From positions 1 through 15,632 of the forward strand of contig SKYZ01000168.1 in assembly GCA_007127625.1 (NCBI GenBank): a DNA stretch of 15,632 nt, in the 5' to 3' direction. Positions within the stretch are counted from its first letter, which is position 1. Every line of letters starts with the position of its first letter. This DNA comes from Aquisalimonas sp. (GTDB lineage: Bacteria; Pseudomonadota; Gammaproteobacteria; Nitrococcales; Aquisalimonadaceae). Below are positions 1 to 7,265 of the stretch, piece by piece. The notes under the pieces were generated by a model that ran no database searches, was not told the origin of the DNA, and was given only the letters and a program-made list of their open reading frames with translations. The translations under genes were made by a program, and so were the position numbers.

Positions 1-43
1 AACGGGCGCTTGATACGCCGCCGTGGATTGCCTGTTGGGGGAA

Positions 44-67
44 GGTGGACCTGAAGGTCCACCCTAC
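44..67 (-). repeat. REP-like palindrome overlapping the rsxA stop codon
   Basis: On the minus strand the element opens with GTAGGG and forms a perfect 9-bp stem (GGTGGACCT / AGGTCCACC) around a two-base loop. The TAG of its GTAGGG head is the stop codon of rsxA. It shares its head, its stem-loop layout and a CCTTCCC tail with the elements at 693-715 and 761-783. GTAGGG-headed palindromes of this kind are typical of REP sequences mobilised by RAYT (TnpA-REP) transposases; that assignment is inference. It may also act as a 3' mRNA end or stabiliser for rsxA. No T-run follows it. Confidence 0.7.
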
Positions 68-645
68 AACCGCACCAGACCCGTGAACCCCATGAATGCC
101 AGGGACATGATGCCGGCGGTGATGAGCGCAATGGCGGCGCCGCGGAAGGGCACCGGCACATCCGCCACCGCCAGGCGCTCCCGGAGGCCGGCAAACAGCA
201 CCAGCACCAGGGCGAAGCCGGCGGCGGCTCCAAAGCCGTACAGGGCGGAGGCGACGAAGCTGTGCTGCTGCTGGACGTTGAGCAGGGCGACGCCCAGCAC
301 CGCGCAGTTGGTGGTGATCAGCGGCAGGAAGATGCCCAGGACCTTGTGCAGCAGCGGGCTGGTGTAGCGCACCACCATCTCGGTGAATTGCACCACGGCG
401 GCGATCACCAGGATGAAGGCGATGGTGCGCAGGTATTCCAGGCCCAACGGTCCCAGCACCAGGGTGTTGACCAGGTAGCTGACCACGGAAGACAGCGTGA
501 GCACGAATCCGGTGGCCAGCGCCATGCCCAGCGCCGACTCCACCTTCCGCGACACCCCCATGAACGGGCACAGCCCCAGGAACTGGGTCAACACGAAGTT
601 GTTGACCAGGACCGTGGCAACGAGTATTAGGGCGAGTTCGGTCAT
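64..645 (-). CDS. rsxA: Electron transport complex subunit RsxA/RnfA
   Basis: This is an integral inner-membrane subunit of the Rnf/Rsx complex, which moves electrons between NADH and ferredoxin or SoxR while coupling to ion movement. The 193-residue product matches the length of E. coli RsxA. It opens with [20 protein letters not shown] and carries the family signature [13 protein letters not shown] near residue 25 and [17 protein letters not shown] in the middle. The two conserved Cys regions in these segments are known to hold a shared Fe-S centre in the complex. Around six hydrophobic segments are visible. An upstream in-frame ATG at 714 lies inside a repeat element and was rejected; the ATG at 645 fits the family, although its Shine-Dalgarno is poor (GGGAG lies 14 bases away). 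The remaining rnf genes would be expected to the left, beyond the window. The stop codon is part of a REP-like palindrome. Confidence 0.95.
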   Translation of the reverse strand: MTELALILVATVLVNNFVLTQFLGLCPFMGVSRKVESALGMALATGFVLTLSSVVSYLVNTLVLGPLGLEYLRTIAFILVIAAVVQFTEMVVRYTSPLLHKVLGIFLPLITTNCAVLGVALLNVQQQHSFVASALYGFGAAAGFALVLVLFAGLRERLAVADVPVPFRGAAIALITAGIMSLAFMGFTGLVRL

Positions 646-692
646 CAGGTGGATGCGGCTCCCACAACGATAAGCCGGGCGCTTGTTCGTGG

Positions 693-715
693 CGTAGGGT
701 GCATCTTGATGCACC
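693..715 (+). repeat. REP-like palindrome, left arm of an inverted pair
   Basis: A GTAGGG head is followed by the palindrome GGTGCATCTTGATGCACC (8-bp stem, two-base loop). Positions 695-712 are the exact reverse complement of 763-780, so this element and the next form a BIME-like inverted pair in the rsxA-metG gap, able to form either two small hairpins or one long 18-bp stem. It is the plus-orientation copy. Confidence 0.7.
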
Positions 716-760
716 GTGAAGGGGCCGGATAGACCACCTCGGCCGGCCTGTCTCGGGAAG

Positions 761-783
761 GAGCATCAAGATGCACCCTAACG
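761..783 (-). repeat. REP-like palindrome, right arm of an inverted pair
   Basis: On the minus strand this reads TTAGGG followed by TGCATCTTGATGCTCC and a CCTTCCC tail. It differs from the 693-715 copy by one base in the head and one base in the stem, and shares the tail with the copy at 44-67. It starts about 20 bases downstream of the metG stop codon, so it would be the first structure in the metG 3' untranslated region. Confidence 0.7.
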
Positions 784-801
784 TCCGTTATTGCGCGGGC
801 G

Positions 802-2826
802 TTATTTGATCCGCATGCCCGGTTTCGCGCCGGAATCCGGTTCCAGGATGAACAGCTCGTCGCCACCCGGCCCGGCGGCCAGGACCATCCCTTCGGAGAC
901 GCCGAAGCGCATCTTGCGCGGCTCCAGGTTTGCCACCATCACCGTGAGACGGCCGCGCAGGTCCTCGGGCGCGTAGGCCGAGCGCAGGCCGGCGAAGACG
1001 TTGCGGGTCTCGCCGCCCAGATCCAGGGTGAGCTGCAGCAGCTTGTCGGCGCCGTCCACCAGGGCGGCCTTCTCGATGCGGGCGACGCGCAGGTCCACCT
1101 GGCCGAAGGTGTTGATGTCCACCGGGTCGGCGATGGGGTGGTCCGCCAACGGTCCGCTCGCCGCCGCGGCATCCGCCTTCGGTGCCATGGTCGCCTTGGA
1201 CTCCTCGATCACCGCGTCCACGTCGGCGCGTTCCACGCGCGTTGCCAGGGGCGTGAAGCGGTTGATGGTGTGGCCCAGCAGCGGTTTGCGGATGGACTGC
1301 CAGTCCTGGGGCTCCAGGTTCAGGAACGCCTCTGCCTCACCCGCGATCTTCGGTACCACGGGCTTGAGGTAGACCATGAGCACACGGAACAGGTTGAGCG
1401 TCTGGGTGCAGATGGCCTGCACCCGGGGTAGCGTCTCTTCCTGCTTGGCGAGCACCCAGGGCTGCTCCTCGTCGAAGTACTGGTTGGCCTGGTCCGCCAG
1501 GGCCATCACCTCGCGGATCACCCGGGAGAACTCCCGCTGCTCGTACAACTCGGCGATCTGCTCGCCGCGGGCGACGAACTCCCGGTACACCTCCGGCGCG
1601 GGCAGCTCTGCGGCCAGCTTGCCGTCGAAGCGTTTGCTGATGAAGCCGGCGCTGCGGCTGGCAATGTTCACCAGCTTGCCCACCAGGTCCGAGTTCACCC
1701 GCTGGGTGAAGTCGTCCAGGTTCAGGTCCAGGTCGTGGACGCTGCTGCCGAGCTTGGCGGACAGGTAATAGCGCAGGTACTCGGGGTTCAGGTGGTTGCG
1801 GTAGGTCTCCGCCATGATGAAAGTGCCGCGGGACTTGGACATCTTCGCCCCGTCGACGGTCATGAAGCCGTGGGCGCAGATCTTCGTCGGCTTGCGGAAG
1901 CCGGCACCGTGGAGCATGGCCGGCCAGAACAGGGCGTGGAAATAGACAATGTCCTTGCCGATGAAGTGGTAGAGCTCGGTGTCCGTGTCCGCATCCCACC
2001 AGGCGTCGAAGTCCTCGCCGTGGCGCTCGCACCAGTTGCGGAAGCTCGCCATGTAGCCGATGGGCGCATCCAGCCAGACGTAGAAGTACTTGTCCTCGGT
2101 GCCCGGGATCCGGAAGCCGAAATAGGGCGCGTCCCGGGAGATGTCCCACTCGCGCAGCCCCTCCTGGAACCACTCCTCCAGCTTGTTGGCCACCTCCGGC
2201 TGCACGTGGCCGCCGCGGGCCCACTCCTTGAGCATGTCCTCGAAGTCCTGCAGCCGGAAGAAGTAGTGCAGGGATTCGCGCTCTTCCGGCGTGGCACCGG
2301 AGATCACGGAGACGGGGTTCTTCAGGTCCGTGGGCGTGTACGTGGCGCCGCAGGACTCGCAGGAGTCCCCGTACTGGTCCGCCGCGCCGCAGCGCGGGCA
2401 TTCGCCCTTGATGTAGCGATCCGGCAGGAACATGCCCTCTTTCGGGTCGTAGGCCTGCTTGATGGTGCGGCTGTCGATATGGCCGGCATCGCGGTTGCGC
2501 TCGTAGATCAGCTCCGAGAGCTCGCGGTTCTCCCGGGAGTGGGTGGTGTAGTAGTTGTCGAAATCGATGCCGAAGGCAGCGAAGTCTTCCTGGTGCTCCC
2601 GGCCGATGCGCTCGATGAGCTCCTCCGGCGTGATCCCCAGTTCCCGTGCCTTGAGCATGATCGGGGTGCCGTGGGCGTCGTCGGCGCAGACGTAGATGCA
2701 GCGGTTGCCCTGGAGCTTCTGGAAACGCACCCAGATGTCCGTCTGGATGTACTCCACCAGGTGACCCAGGTGGATCGGGCCGTTGGCGTAGGGCAGGGCA
2801 CTGGTGACCAGGATCTTGCGTTGCAT
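802..2826 (-). CDS. metG: Methionyl-tRNA synthetase
   Basis: This cytoplasmic enzyme charges tRNA-Met with methionine at the cost of ATP. The 674-residue protein has the class I signature HLGH at residues 19-22 and the KMSKS loop at 328-332. The zinc knuckle has cysteines at 143, 146, 156 and 159 (CPRC...CESC), which is the long, zinc-containing E. coli type. An anticodon-binding helical domain follows. The C-terminal ~110 residues form the EMAP/Trbp111-like tRNA-binding OB fold ([11 protein letters not shown]...[11 protein letters not shown]) used for dimerisation. Length and architecture match E. coli MetG (677 residues). The ATG at 2826 is preceded by GAGG with only four bases between. It is divergent from rlmKL across 152 bp. 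In many relatives its neighbour is mrp/apbC, which is not present here. Confidence 0.98.
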   Translation of the reverse strand: MQRKILVTSALPYANGPIHLGHLVEYIQTDIWVRFQKLQGNRCIYVCADDAHGTPIMLKARELGITPEELIERIGREHQEDFAAFGIDFDNYYTTHSRENRELSELIYERNRDAGHIDSRTIKQAYDPKEGMFLPDRYIKGECPRCGAADQYGDSCESCGATYTPTDLKNPVSVISGATPEERESLHYFFRLQDFEDMLKEWARGGHVQPEVANKLEEWFQEGLREWDISRDAPYFGFRIPGTEDKYFYVWLDAPIGYMASFRNWCERHGEDFDAWWDADTDTELYHFIGKDIVYFHALFWPAMLHGAGFRKPTKICAHGFMTVDGAKMSKSRGTFIMAETYRNHLNPEYLRYYLSAKLGSSVHDLDLNLDDFTQRVNSDLVGKLVNIASRSAGFISKRFDGKLAAELPAPEVYREFVARGEQIAELYEQREFSRVIREVMALADQANQYFDEEQPWVLAKQEETLPRVQAICTQTLNLFRVLMVYLKPVVPKIAGEAEAFLNLEPQDWQSIRKPLLGHTINRFTPLATRVERADVDAVIEESKATMAPKADAAAASGPLADHPIADPVDINTFGQVDLRVARIEKAALVDGADKLLQLTLDLGGETRNVFAGLRSAYAPEDLRGRLTVMVANLEPRKMRFGVSEGMVLAAGPGGDELFILEPDSGAKPGMRIK

Positions 2827-2861
2827 GGAACCTCGACTCGCTGCGCTGGCGGAAAGGGCCG

Positions 2862-2867
2862 ATTATG
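2862..2867 (-). promoter_or_regulatory. Possible -10 element for metG
   Basis: The minus strand reads TGGCATAATC, a good CATAAT -10 hexamer with an upstream TGG resembling an extended -10, 35 bases before the metG start codon. No convincing -35 hexamer is visible at 16-18 bases. Confidence 0.35.
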
Positions 2868-2942
2868 CCAGATCGGCCTTCTACGGTGGCGGCTGTCGAA
2901 CAGGCGGAGCATCCATAGCTGCCCGGCCGGGGCGTGGGCGCG

Positions 2943-2948
2943 TACAAT
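2943..2948 (+). promoter_or_regulatory. Possible -10 element for rlmKL (GTACAAT)
   Basis: TACAAT, in the context GCGTACAATGCGGG, ends 30 bases before the rlmKL start. The base sequence at the expected -35 position is only weakly similar to consensus. The same GTACAAT core occurs before dcd, hda and wrbA in this window. Confidence 0.4.
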
Positions 2949-2978
2949 GCGGGCCCCGATCCGTCGAAGGCCCGAGCC

Positions 2979-5141
2979 ATGTCCAGCGAGTCGCACCATT
3001 TCGTCGCCACCTGCCCCGGCGGGCTGGAAGGGCTGCTGGCGGATGAACTCACCCGCCTCGGCGCCGCCGACGTCAGCCGCCAGCAGGGCGGTGTCGGCTT
3101 CAGTGGGCCGCTGGAACTGGCCTACCGCGCCTGCCTGTGGTCGCGGGTGGGCAACCGCATTCTCCTGCCCCTGGCCCGGTTCGCCGCCACTGACGCCGAG
3201 GCGCTGTATGCCGGTGCCCGCGAGCTGGACTGGACCGCCGTCATGCAGCCTGGGGTGACCATTGCCGTGCGCTTCGGCGGCATCCGCCCCGCCGTCGGAC
3301 ATACCCATTACGGCAGCCTCAAGGTCAAGGACGCGCTGGTGGACAGCATGCGCGCGGCCACCGGCGAACGCCCGGATGTGGACGTAGAGCACGCCGACCT
3401 ACGCGTGCATGTCTACCAGGTGGGCGAGGCGGTGACGTTGTCCCTGGATCTCTCCGGCGAGAGCCTGCATCGCCGCGGCTACCGGCGCCCCGGCGGGCTG
3501 GCACCGCTCAAGGAGAACCTGGCGGCGGCCATGCTGCTGCGCGCGGGCTGGCCGGAGATCGCGGCGGCCGGCGGCCCGCTGGTGGATCCTTTCTGCGGTT
3601 CCGGGACGCTGCTGGTGGAGGGAGCGCTGATGGCCGGCGATGTGGCGCCGGGGTTACTGCGGACCCACTGGGGATTCCTCGGCTGGCAGGGCCATGATGA
3701 TGCCTGCTGGAAGGGTCTGGTGGACGAAGCCCTGGAGCGGCGCGAGCAGGGGCTCCAGGCGGTGCCGCCCGTGATCGGCTATGACCACGATGCCCAGGCG
3801 GTGCGCGCCGCACTGCAGACCGTGGCCGATGCGGACCTCACCGGCACGATCCATGTCGAGCGGCGTGAACTGGCACGGCTGCAGGCGCCGGCGAAGGCGA
3901 GTGCCCCCGGGCTGGTGATCACCAATCCCCCCTACGGCGAACGCCTGGGCAGCGACGCCAGTCTGGTGCCGCTCTACGCACGACTCGGCGAACTGCTGCG
4001 GCGGGAGTTCCCCGGCTGGACCGCCATGGTGCTTAATGGTGCCGGCGCTGAACTGGGGCTGCGGCCTGATCGTCGATGGAGCGTGCGCAACGGGCCCATC
4101 CAGTGCAGCTTGGAGCGCTTCGTGCTCGGGGAAAAAGGTCCCACTGCCGCTGGAACGGCCGACGGCGAGGAAGAGGCAGCCGCATCACTGGTCAACCGCG
4201 TACGCAAGAACCGGCGTCGGCTCAAGGGCTGGCTCAAGCGCACCGGCGTGAGCTGCTATCGGCTCTACGATGCGGATATCCCCGAATACGCGCTGGCGGT
4301 GGATCGCTACCAGACCCTGGAGGCGGGGCCCTGGCTGCACGTGCAGGAGTACGCGGCGCCGAAGTCCGTGGATGCCCGGGACGCCGGCCGGCGCCTGCGG
4401 CAGGCCCTGGGGGGCCTGCCGGCCGCGGCGGAGGTGGCGCCGGAGCAGGTGGCGCTGAAGGTGCGTCAGCGCCAGAAGGGCAAGGCCCAGTACCAGCGCC
4501 AGGGCCAGGAGGGACGCTACTATACCGTCGACGAGGGCGGCGCGCGGCTGCTGGTGAATTTCACCGACTACCTGGACTCCGGCCTGTTCCTGGATCACCG
4601 CCCGGTGCGGGGGTGGATCGGCGCCAACGTCGCGGGGCGCTCGTTTCTCAACCTGTTCGCCTATACCGGCGCCGCCACGGTGCATGCGGCCCGCGGCGGT
4701 GCCAGCCGCACTACCAGCGTCGATCTGTCAAAGACGTACCTGGACTGGGCGCGGCGCAACCTGGAGGCCAACGGCCAGCAAGCGGGCAACGTGCACCGGC
4801 TGGTGCATGCGGACTGCCTGGAGTGGCTTCGCGAGAACGCGGAGGCCAGGCGTGATCCCGGCTACGACGTAATTCTGCTGGACCCACCCAGCTTCTCCAA
4901 CTCGACACGCATGAAGGCGACCCTGGACGTGCAGCGGGATCATGCGGCGCTTATCCATGCCGCCACGCGGTTGTTGAATGACGAGGGCGTACTGATCTTC
5001 TCAACCAATCTGCGCCGCTTCCATCTGGAGACAGACGCCCTCCGGGGGCTGCGCCTCGAAGACTGCACGGACTGGTCCATTCCGCCGGACTTCCAGCGCA
5101 ACCACCGCATTCACCGCTGCTGGTTCATTCATCGCTGTTAA
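2979..5141 (+). CDS. rlmL: Bifunctional 23S rRNA methyltransferase RlmKL (m2G2445 / m7G2069)
   Basis: The product is one 720-residue fusion of two SAM-dependent methyltransferases that modify 23S rRNA: RlmL makes m2G2445 and RlmK makes m7G2069. An N-terminal ferredoxin-like plus THUMP RNA-binding region (about residues 1-150) is followed by the RlmL domain, with a SAM loop DPFCGSGTLL at 203-212 and the catalytic NPPYGERLG at 316-324. A hydrophilic linker near 385-400 (GTADGEEEAAA) leads to the RlmK half, with SAM motif NLFAYTGAATVH from 558 and LDPPSFSNS at 634-642. E. coli RlmKL has 702 residues and the same order. The ATG at 2979 was chosen because homology begins at MSSESHHFVATCPGG; an in-frame ATG at 2934 would lie upstream of the candidate -10 element and was rejected. 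The TAA overlaps the stop codon of the converging small gene. Confidence 0.96.
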   Translation: MSSESHHFVATCPGGLEGLLADELTRLGAADVSRQQGGVGFSGPLELAYRACLWSRVGNRILLPLARFAATDAEALYAGARELDWTAVMQPGVTIAVRFGGIRPAVGHTHYGSLKVKDALVDSMRAATGERPDVDVEHADLRVHVYQVGEAVTLSLDLSGESLHRRGYRRPGGLAPLKENLAAAMLLRAGWPEIAAAGGPLVDPFCGSGTLLVEGALMAGDVAPGLLRTHWGFLGWQGHDDACWKGLVDEALERREQGLQAVPPVIGYDHDAQAVRAALQTVADADLTGTIHVERRELARLQAPAKASAPGLVITNPPYGERLGSDASLVPLYARLGELLRREFPGWTAMVLNGAGAELGLRPDRRWSVRNGPIQCSLERFVLGEKGPTAAGTADGEEEAAASLVNRVRKNRRRLKGWLKRTGVSCYRLYDADIPEYALAVDRYQTLEAGPWLHVQEYAAPKSVDARDAGRRLRQALGGLPAAAEVAPEQVALKVRQRQKGKAQYQRQGQEGRYYTVDEGGARLLVNFTDYLDSGLFLDHRPVRGWIGANVAGRSFLNLFAYTGAATVHAARGGASRTTSVDLSKTYLDWARRNLEANGQQAGNVHRLVHADCLEWLRENAEARRDPGYDVILLDPPSFSNSTRMKATLDVQRDHAALIHAATRLLNDEGVLIFSTNLRRFHLETDALRGLRLEDCTDWSIPPDFQRNHRIHRCWFIHRC

Positions 5142-5383
5142 TCGAGCTTGAGTCGGGCGTCGTCCAGGGAGAGTTCCGTGTCTTCCACGTAAACGGAAAT
5201 CTGGGTCCCGCGGGTGGTGTTCTCCATGACCTGATAGTCGAGCTGCTCCAGGTCGCCGCTGATCACGTCACCCACGGCGAGGGCGTCCTCTTCCAGGACC
5301 CCGAGAATGGAATACTCCCCGTGTTCGGTCTTGACGGCCACCACGCCGTCGTCGGCATTGATCAGCGCCACTGTTCCTTGCAT
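5138..5383 (-). CDS. Conserved small protein of unknown function (81 aa)
   Basis: The gene encodes an 81-residue acidic protein without signal peptide or membrane segment. The N-terminal half has alternating hydrophobic residues (GTVALINADDGVVAVKTEHG) ending in EYSILGVL, followed by AVGDVISGDL. This looks like a small all-beta fold, perhaps OB-like, which is inference. I recall similar short proteins with a V-A-V-x-T-E-x-G-E-Y-S-I core in pseudomonads, none with a known function. A strong Shine-Dalgarno, GAGGAG, lies eight bases before the ATG at 5383, which supports a real gene. Its TAA stop at 5138-5140 interlocks with the rlmKL TAA at 5139-5141 on the other strand. The 154 bases upstream (5384-5537) contain no recognisable feature. 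Confidence 0.8.
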   Translation of the reverse strand: MQGTVALINADDGVVAVKTEHGEYSILGVLEEDALAVGDVISGDLEQLDYQVMENTTRGTQISVYVEDTELSLDDARLKLD

Positions 5384-5537
5384 CGGGGGGTCTCCTCGTC
5401 ATGCCCGCGGTGTGGGCGTCTGGCCGGATACGTGGTCCGGCGCGTTGTCGTCGTTGTCCCGGGCCACAGGACACGAAGTTCTACCTTACGGTCCCGGGCA
5501 TGCCAGGTCCAGCGACAGGCAGCGGGCGCGGGACGGC

Positions 5538-5732
5538 TTACCCATGATCGTCCCGCTGACGTTCCCGCCAGCGCGCCAGGATGCGTTCGCACTGCGCCTC
5601 CCAGCGGTCCATGGCATCTTCCCAGAGTTCGAAAACGCAGGGATCGCAGCCGCTGTTGCAGCATTCCGAAGGGTCTGGCGGTTGCGGCCTGGGTGGCAGC
5701 TTGGGGCCGTCTTCCGGGGTATGTTCACTCAT
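5538..5732 (-). CDS. Small oxidoreductase-like domain protein (CCxxGCxxC)
   Basis: This 64-residue protein has a proline-rich N-terminus ([10 protein letters not shown]) followed by [15 protein letters not shown], with cysteines at 24, 25, 29 and 32, and then an aromatic and Arg-rich helix ([18 protein letters not shown]). The Pro-Pro / CCxSGCxxC / tyrosine-or-tryptophan pattern is that of the 'oxidoreductase-like' domain (PF09791), found as a short stand-alone protein in proteobacteria and in some larger eukaryotic proteins. Its biochemical role is not established; metal or Fe-S binding is a plausible guess. The ATG at 5732 has GGGAG seven bases upstream. A longer reading frame extends to 5897 but would overlap dcd. 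The gene is divergent from dcd, whose -35 element lies only four bases from this ATG. Confidence 0.88.
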   Translation of the reverse strand: MSEHTPEDGPKLPPRPQPPDPSECCNSGCDPCVFELWEDAMDRWEAQCERILARWRERQRDDHG

Positions 5733-5735
5733 GCG

Positions 5736-5765
5736 TTGGCTCCCGAATTCTCCCGGGGGTACAAT
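5736..5765 (+). promoter_or_regulatory. Sigma-70-type promoter for dcd
   Basis: TTGGCT (5736-5741) and TACAAT (5760-5765) are separated by 18 bases, and the -10 ends 25 bases before the dcd start. This is the best-formed of the four GTACAAT promoters in the window. It is packed against the start codon of the divergent 64-residue gene. Confidence 0.6.
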
Positions 5766-5790
5766 CCGCCATTTGCTCCGGGGGTTGGGA

Positions 5791-6357
5791 ATGTCCGTCA
5801 AATCAGACAAGTGGATCCGGCGCATGGCCCAGGAGGGCATGATCGAGCCGTTTGAGCCGGGCCAGGTGCGCGAATTGCCGGACAAGGGCAAGATCATCTC
5901 CTACGGGACATCCAGCTACGGCTACGACGTGCGCTGCGCCGACGAGTTCAAGATTTTCCATAATATCAACTCCGCCATTGTCGATCCCAAGCACTTCGAC
6001 GAGAGCAGCTTCGTGGACGTGCAGTCGGACGTGTGTATCATCCCGCCCAATTCCTTCGCGCTGGCGCGCACGGTGGAGTACTTCCGCATTCCCCGCTCGG
6101 TGCTCACCATCTGCCTGGGCAAATCCACCTATGCCCGCTGCGGCATCATCGTTAACGTCACCCCGCTGGAGCCGGAGTGGGAGGGCCACGTGACGCTGGA
6201 GTTCTCCAATACCACGCCGTTGCCGGCGCGCATCTACGCCAACGAGGGCGTGGCCCAGATGCTGTTCCTGGAGTCCGACGAGATCTGCGAGGTCTCCTAC
6301 AAGGACCGTGGCGGCAAGTACATGGGCCAGAGCGGCGTCACGCTGCCCCGGTCCTGA
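5791..6357 (+). CDS. dcd: dCTP deaminase
   Basis: Dcd converts dCTP to dUTP and ammonia, the first step of the main route to dTTP in gammaproteobacteria, and acts as a homotrimer in the cytoplasm. The 188-residue product carries the nucleotide-binding motif [10 protein letters not shown] at 110-119 and the active-site stretch [20 protein letters not shown], where E137 corresponds to the catalytic glutamate of E. coli Dcd (E138). The C-terminal GGKYMGQ closes over the substrate in the family. Length fits (E. coli 193, pseudomonads 188). The ATG at 5791 fits the homologous [10 protein letters not shown] start; the upstream Shine-Dalgarno is poor (GGGGGTTGGGA). An upstream in-frame ATG at 5581 would lie within the opposite gene and was rejected. 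A remnant of a hemoglobin gene converges on it, with a 15-base gap. Confidence 0.97.
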   Translation: MSVKSDKWIRRMAQEGMIEPFEPGQVRELPDKGKIISYGTSSYGYDVRCADEFKIFHNINSAIVDPKHFDESSFVDVQSDVCIIPPNSFALARTVEYFRIPRSVLTICLGKSTYARCGIIVNVTPLEPEWEGHVTLEFSNTTPLPARIYANEGVAQMLFLESDEICEVSYKDRGGKYMGQSGVTLPRS

Positions 6358-6372
6358 GCCCGTTCCCCGGTA

Positions 6373-6522
6373 TCAAAGCCGGATGATGTCCTCGCGCATG
6401 GCGGCCAGTTTCGCCAGCAGGCGGTTCTGGGTTGACACCGGCACGTGCTGGTGTTCCATGACCTCGATGAGGTTCTCTACCAGCGCATTGAAGTCCGCTT
6501 CGGTGATGTCCCGGCCGCCTGC
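6373..6522 (-). pseudogene. 3' remnant of a group 1 truncated hemoglobin gene
   Basis: Reading the minus strand from about 6522 to the TGA at 6373-6375 gives about 47 residues with the C-terminal signature of group 1 truncated hemoglobins: DITEADFNALVENLIEVMEH, then VPVSTQNRLLAKLAAMREDI. In intact members this is the G/H-helix region (pattern ...ITEADF..VV..L..AM....VP...QN.LLA.LAPM..DI). The N-terminal ~90 residues, including the heme-ligand histidine region, are missing, and there is no start codon or ribosome-binding site. The fragment lies in a different frame from the upstream chimeric frame, which reads through its first 40 bases before stopping at 6477. It is the last piece of a collapsed operon. 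Confidence 0.78.
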
Positions 6523-7172
6523 ACTGGACGATTGTCCAGCACGACAATGGCGGCGGCCTTGCCCTTGGCGTCCGCTCTTTCCAGTAGTCGGGGGAAGGGA
6601 AACCGGGCGTCCCGTGCGCCCTCGGCATCGGCGATCATGTCTCCGTCCACGGAGGCAACCATGGCGGCATCGGCACCGATGCGGCCGCCGTGGTTGCGCA
6701 GGGCGGAGGCGATGGTCGTCGCCTCGCCGGAGGCCACGGCTTCCCGGAAGCCGAAGTCATCGGCCAGCAGTTCGGCATTGTCCAGGAGCTGTTCCTGCCG
6801 AGCCGCCAGGAGGGACTGGAATACCCGGCCACCCACTGCCAGTTCCTCGCGCGCCTGGTCCTTGGAGAAGGAAAACACATGGTGGCGGACCTGATCGTTG
6901 TTGGGGAAGCGAACCGAGGCGCCGCGCTGAATGGCCTGTGCATGGGGCAGGAATTGCTGGTCGCGCTGGTCGACCTCGCCCTGCGGGCGCGGGTCGTCAT
7001 CGGCGCGACTGCTCAATCCAGGGGACTCGATATAGGCGACGGCATCGCCGAGCGGTTCTCCGTCAGAGCCGTTGACTGAAAGTGTGAGGCTGCCTGCCTG
7101 CAACGGCTGCAGGGCGATGAGAGCGGTCATGACTAGAGCCGCGAGCGCGAGACGGCTAGGGACAGGCGTCAT
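6477..7172 (-). pseudogene. Chimeric remnant: secreted cupredoxin-like N-terminus joined to a GGDEF/EAL-type sensor fragment
   Basis: The open frame encodes 231 residues (243 from an upstream ATG at 7208). The ATG at 7172 is chosen because AAAGGAG lies six bases before it. A signal peptide (MTPVPSRLALAALVMTALIA...LQAG) leads into a 'methylamine utilization'-type cupredoxin domain: AYIESPG, then FLPHAQAIQRGASVRFPNND and VRHHVFSFS. The expected second half, with the GCNIHDxM copper ligands, is absent. From about 6849-6863 the sequence changes abruptly to REELAVGGRVFQSLLAARQ, DDFGFREAVASGEATTIASA and NHGGRIGAD. These are the hallmark of the extracytoplasmic sensor domain of a family of diguanylate cyclase/phosphodiesterase proteins, here without membrane helices, GGDEF or EAL. 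The last 13 residues are out-of-frame hemoglobin sequence. A secreted chimera might still be made, but the loss of all functional parts argues for decay. Confidence 0.75.
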
Positions 7173-7265
7173 GCGTCGCTCCTTTCGAGAACCGAGTAGT
7201 GCGCACACGCTATCACGGCGTCATGGAGGCTCCCACGGCGCCTGACGGGCGATGTGATGGACTCC

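Noticed and set aside
1..43. Start of the next rnf gene left of rsxA
   Set aside because: No start codon with ribosome-binding site or recognisable RnfB sequence is visible in these bases.
650..670. GTGGGAGC-type sequence upstream of rsxA as a further REP copy of another family
   Set aside because: On the minus strand TTGTGGGAGCCGC resembles the head of a pseudomonad REP, but no matching palindrome follows.
1337..3258. Long open frames over metG (minus strand 1337-3052 and plus strand 1735-3258)
   Set aside because: They are shifted-frame or antisense shadows of GC-rich metG, rich in Arg, Pro and Gly with no family signature, and they overlap a gene with complete catalytic motifs.
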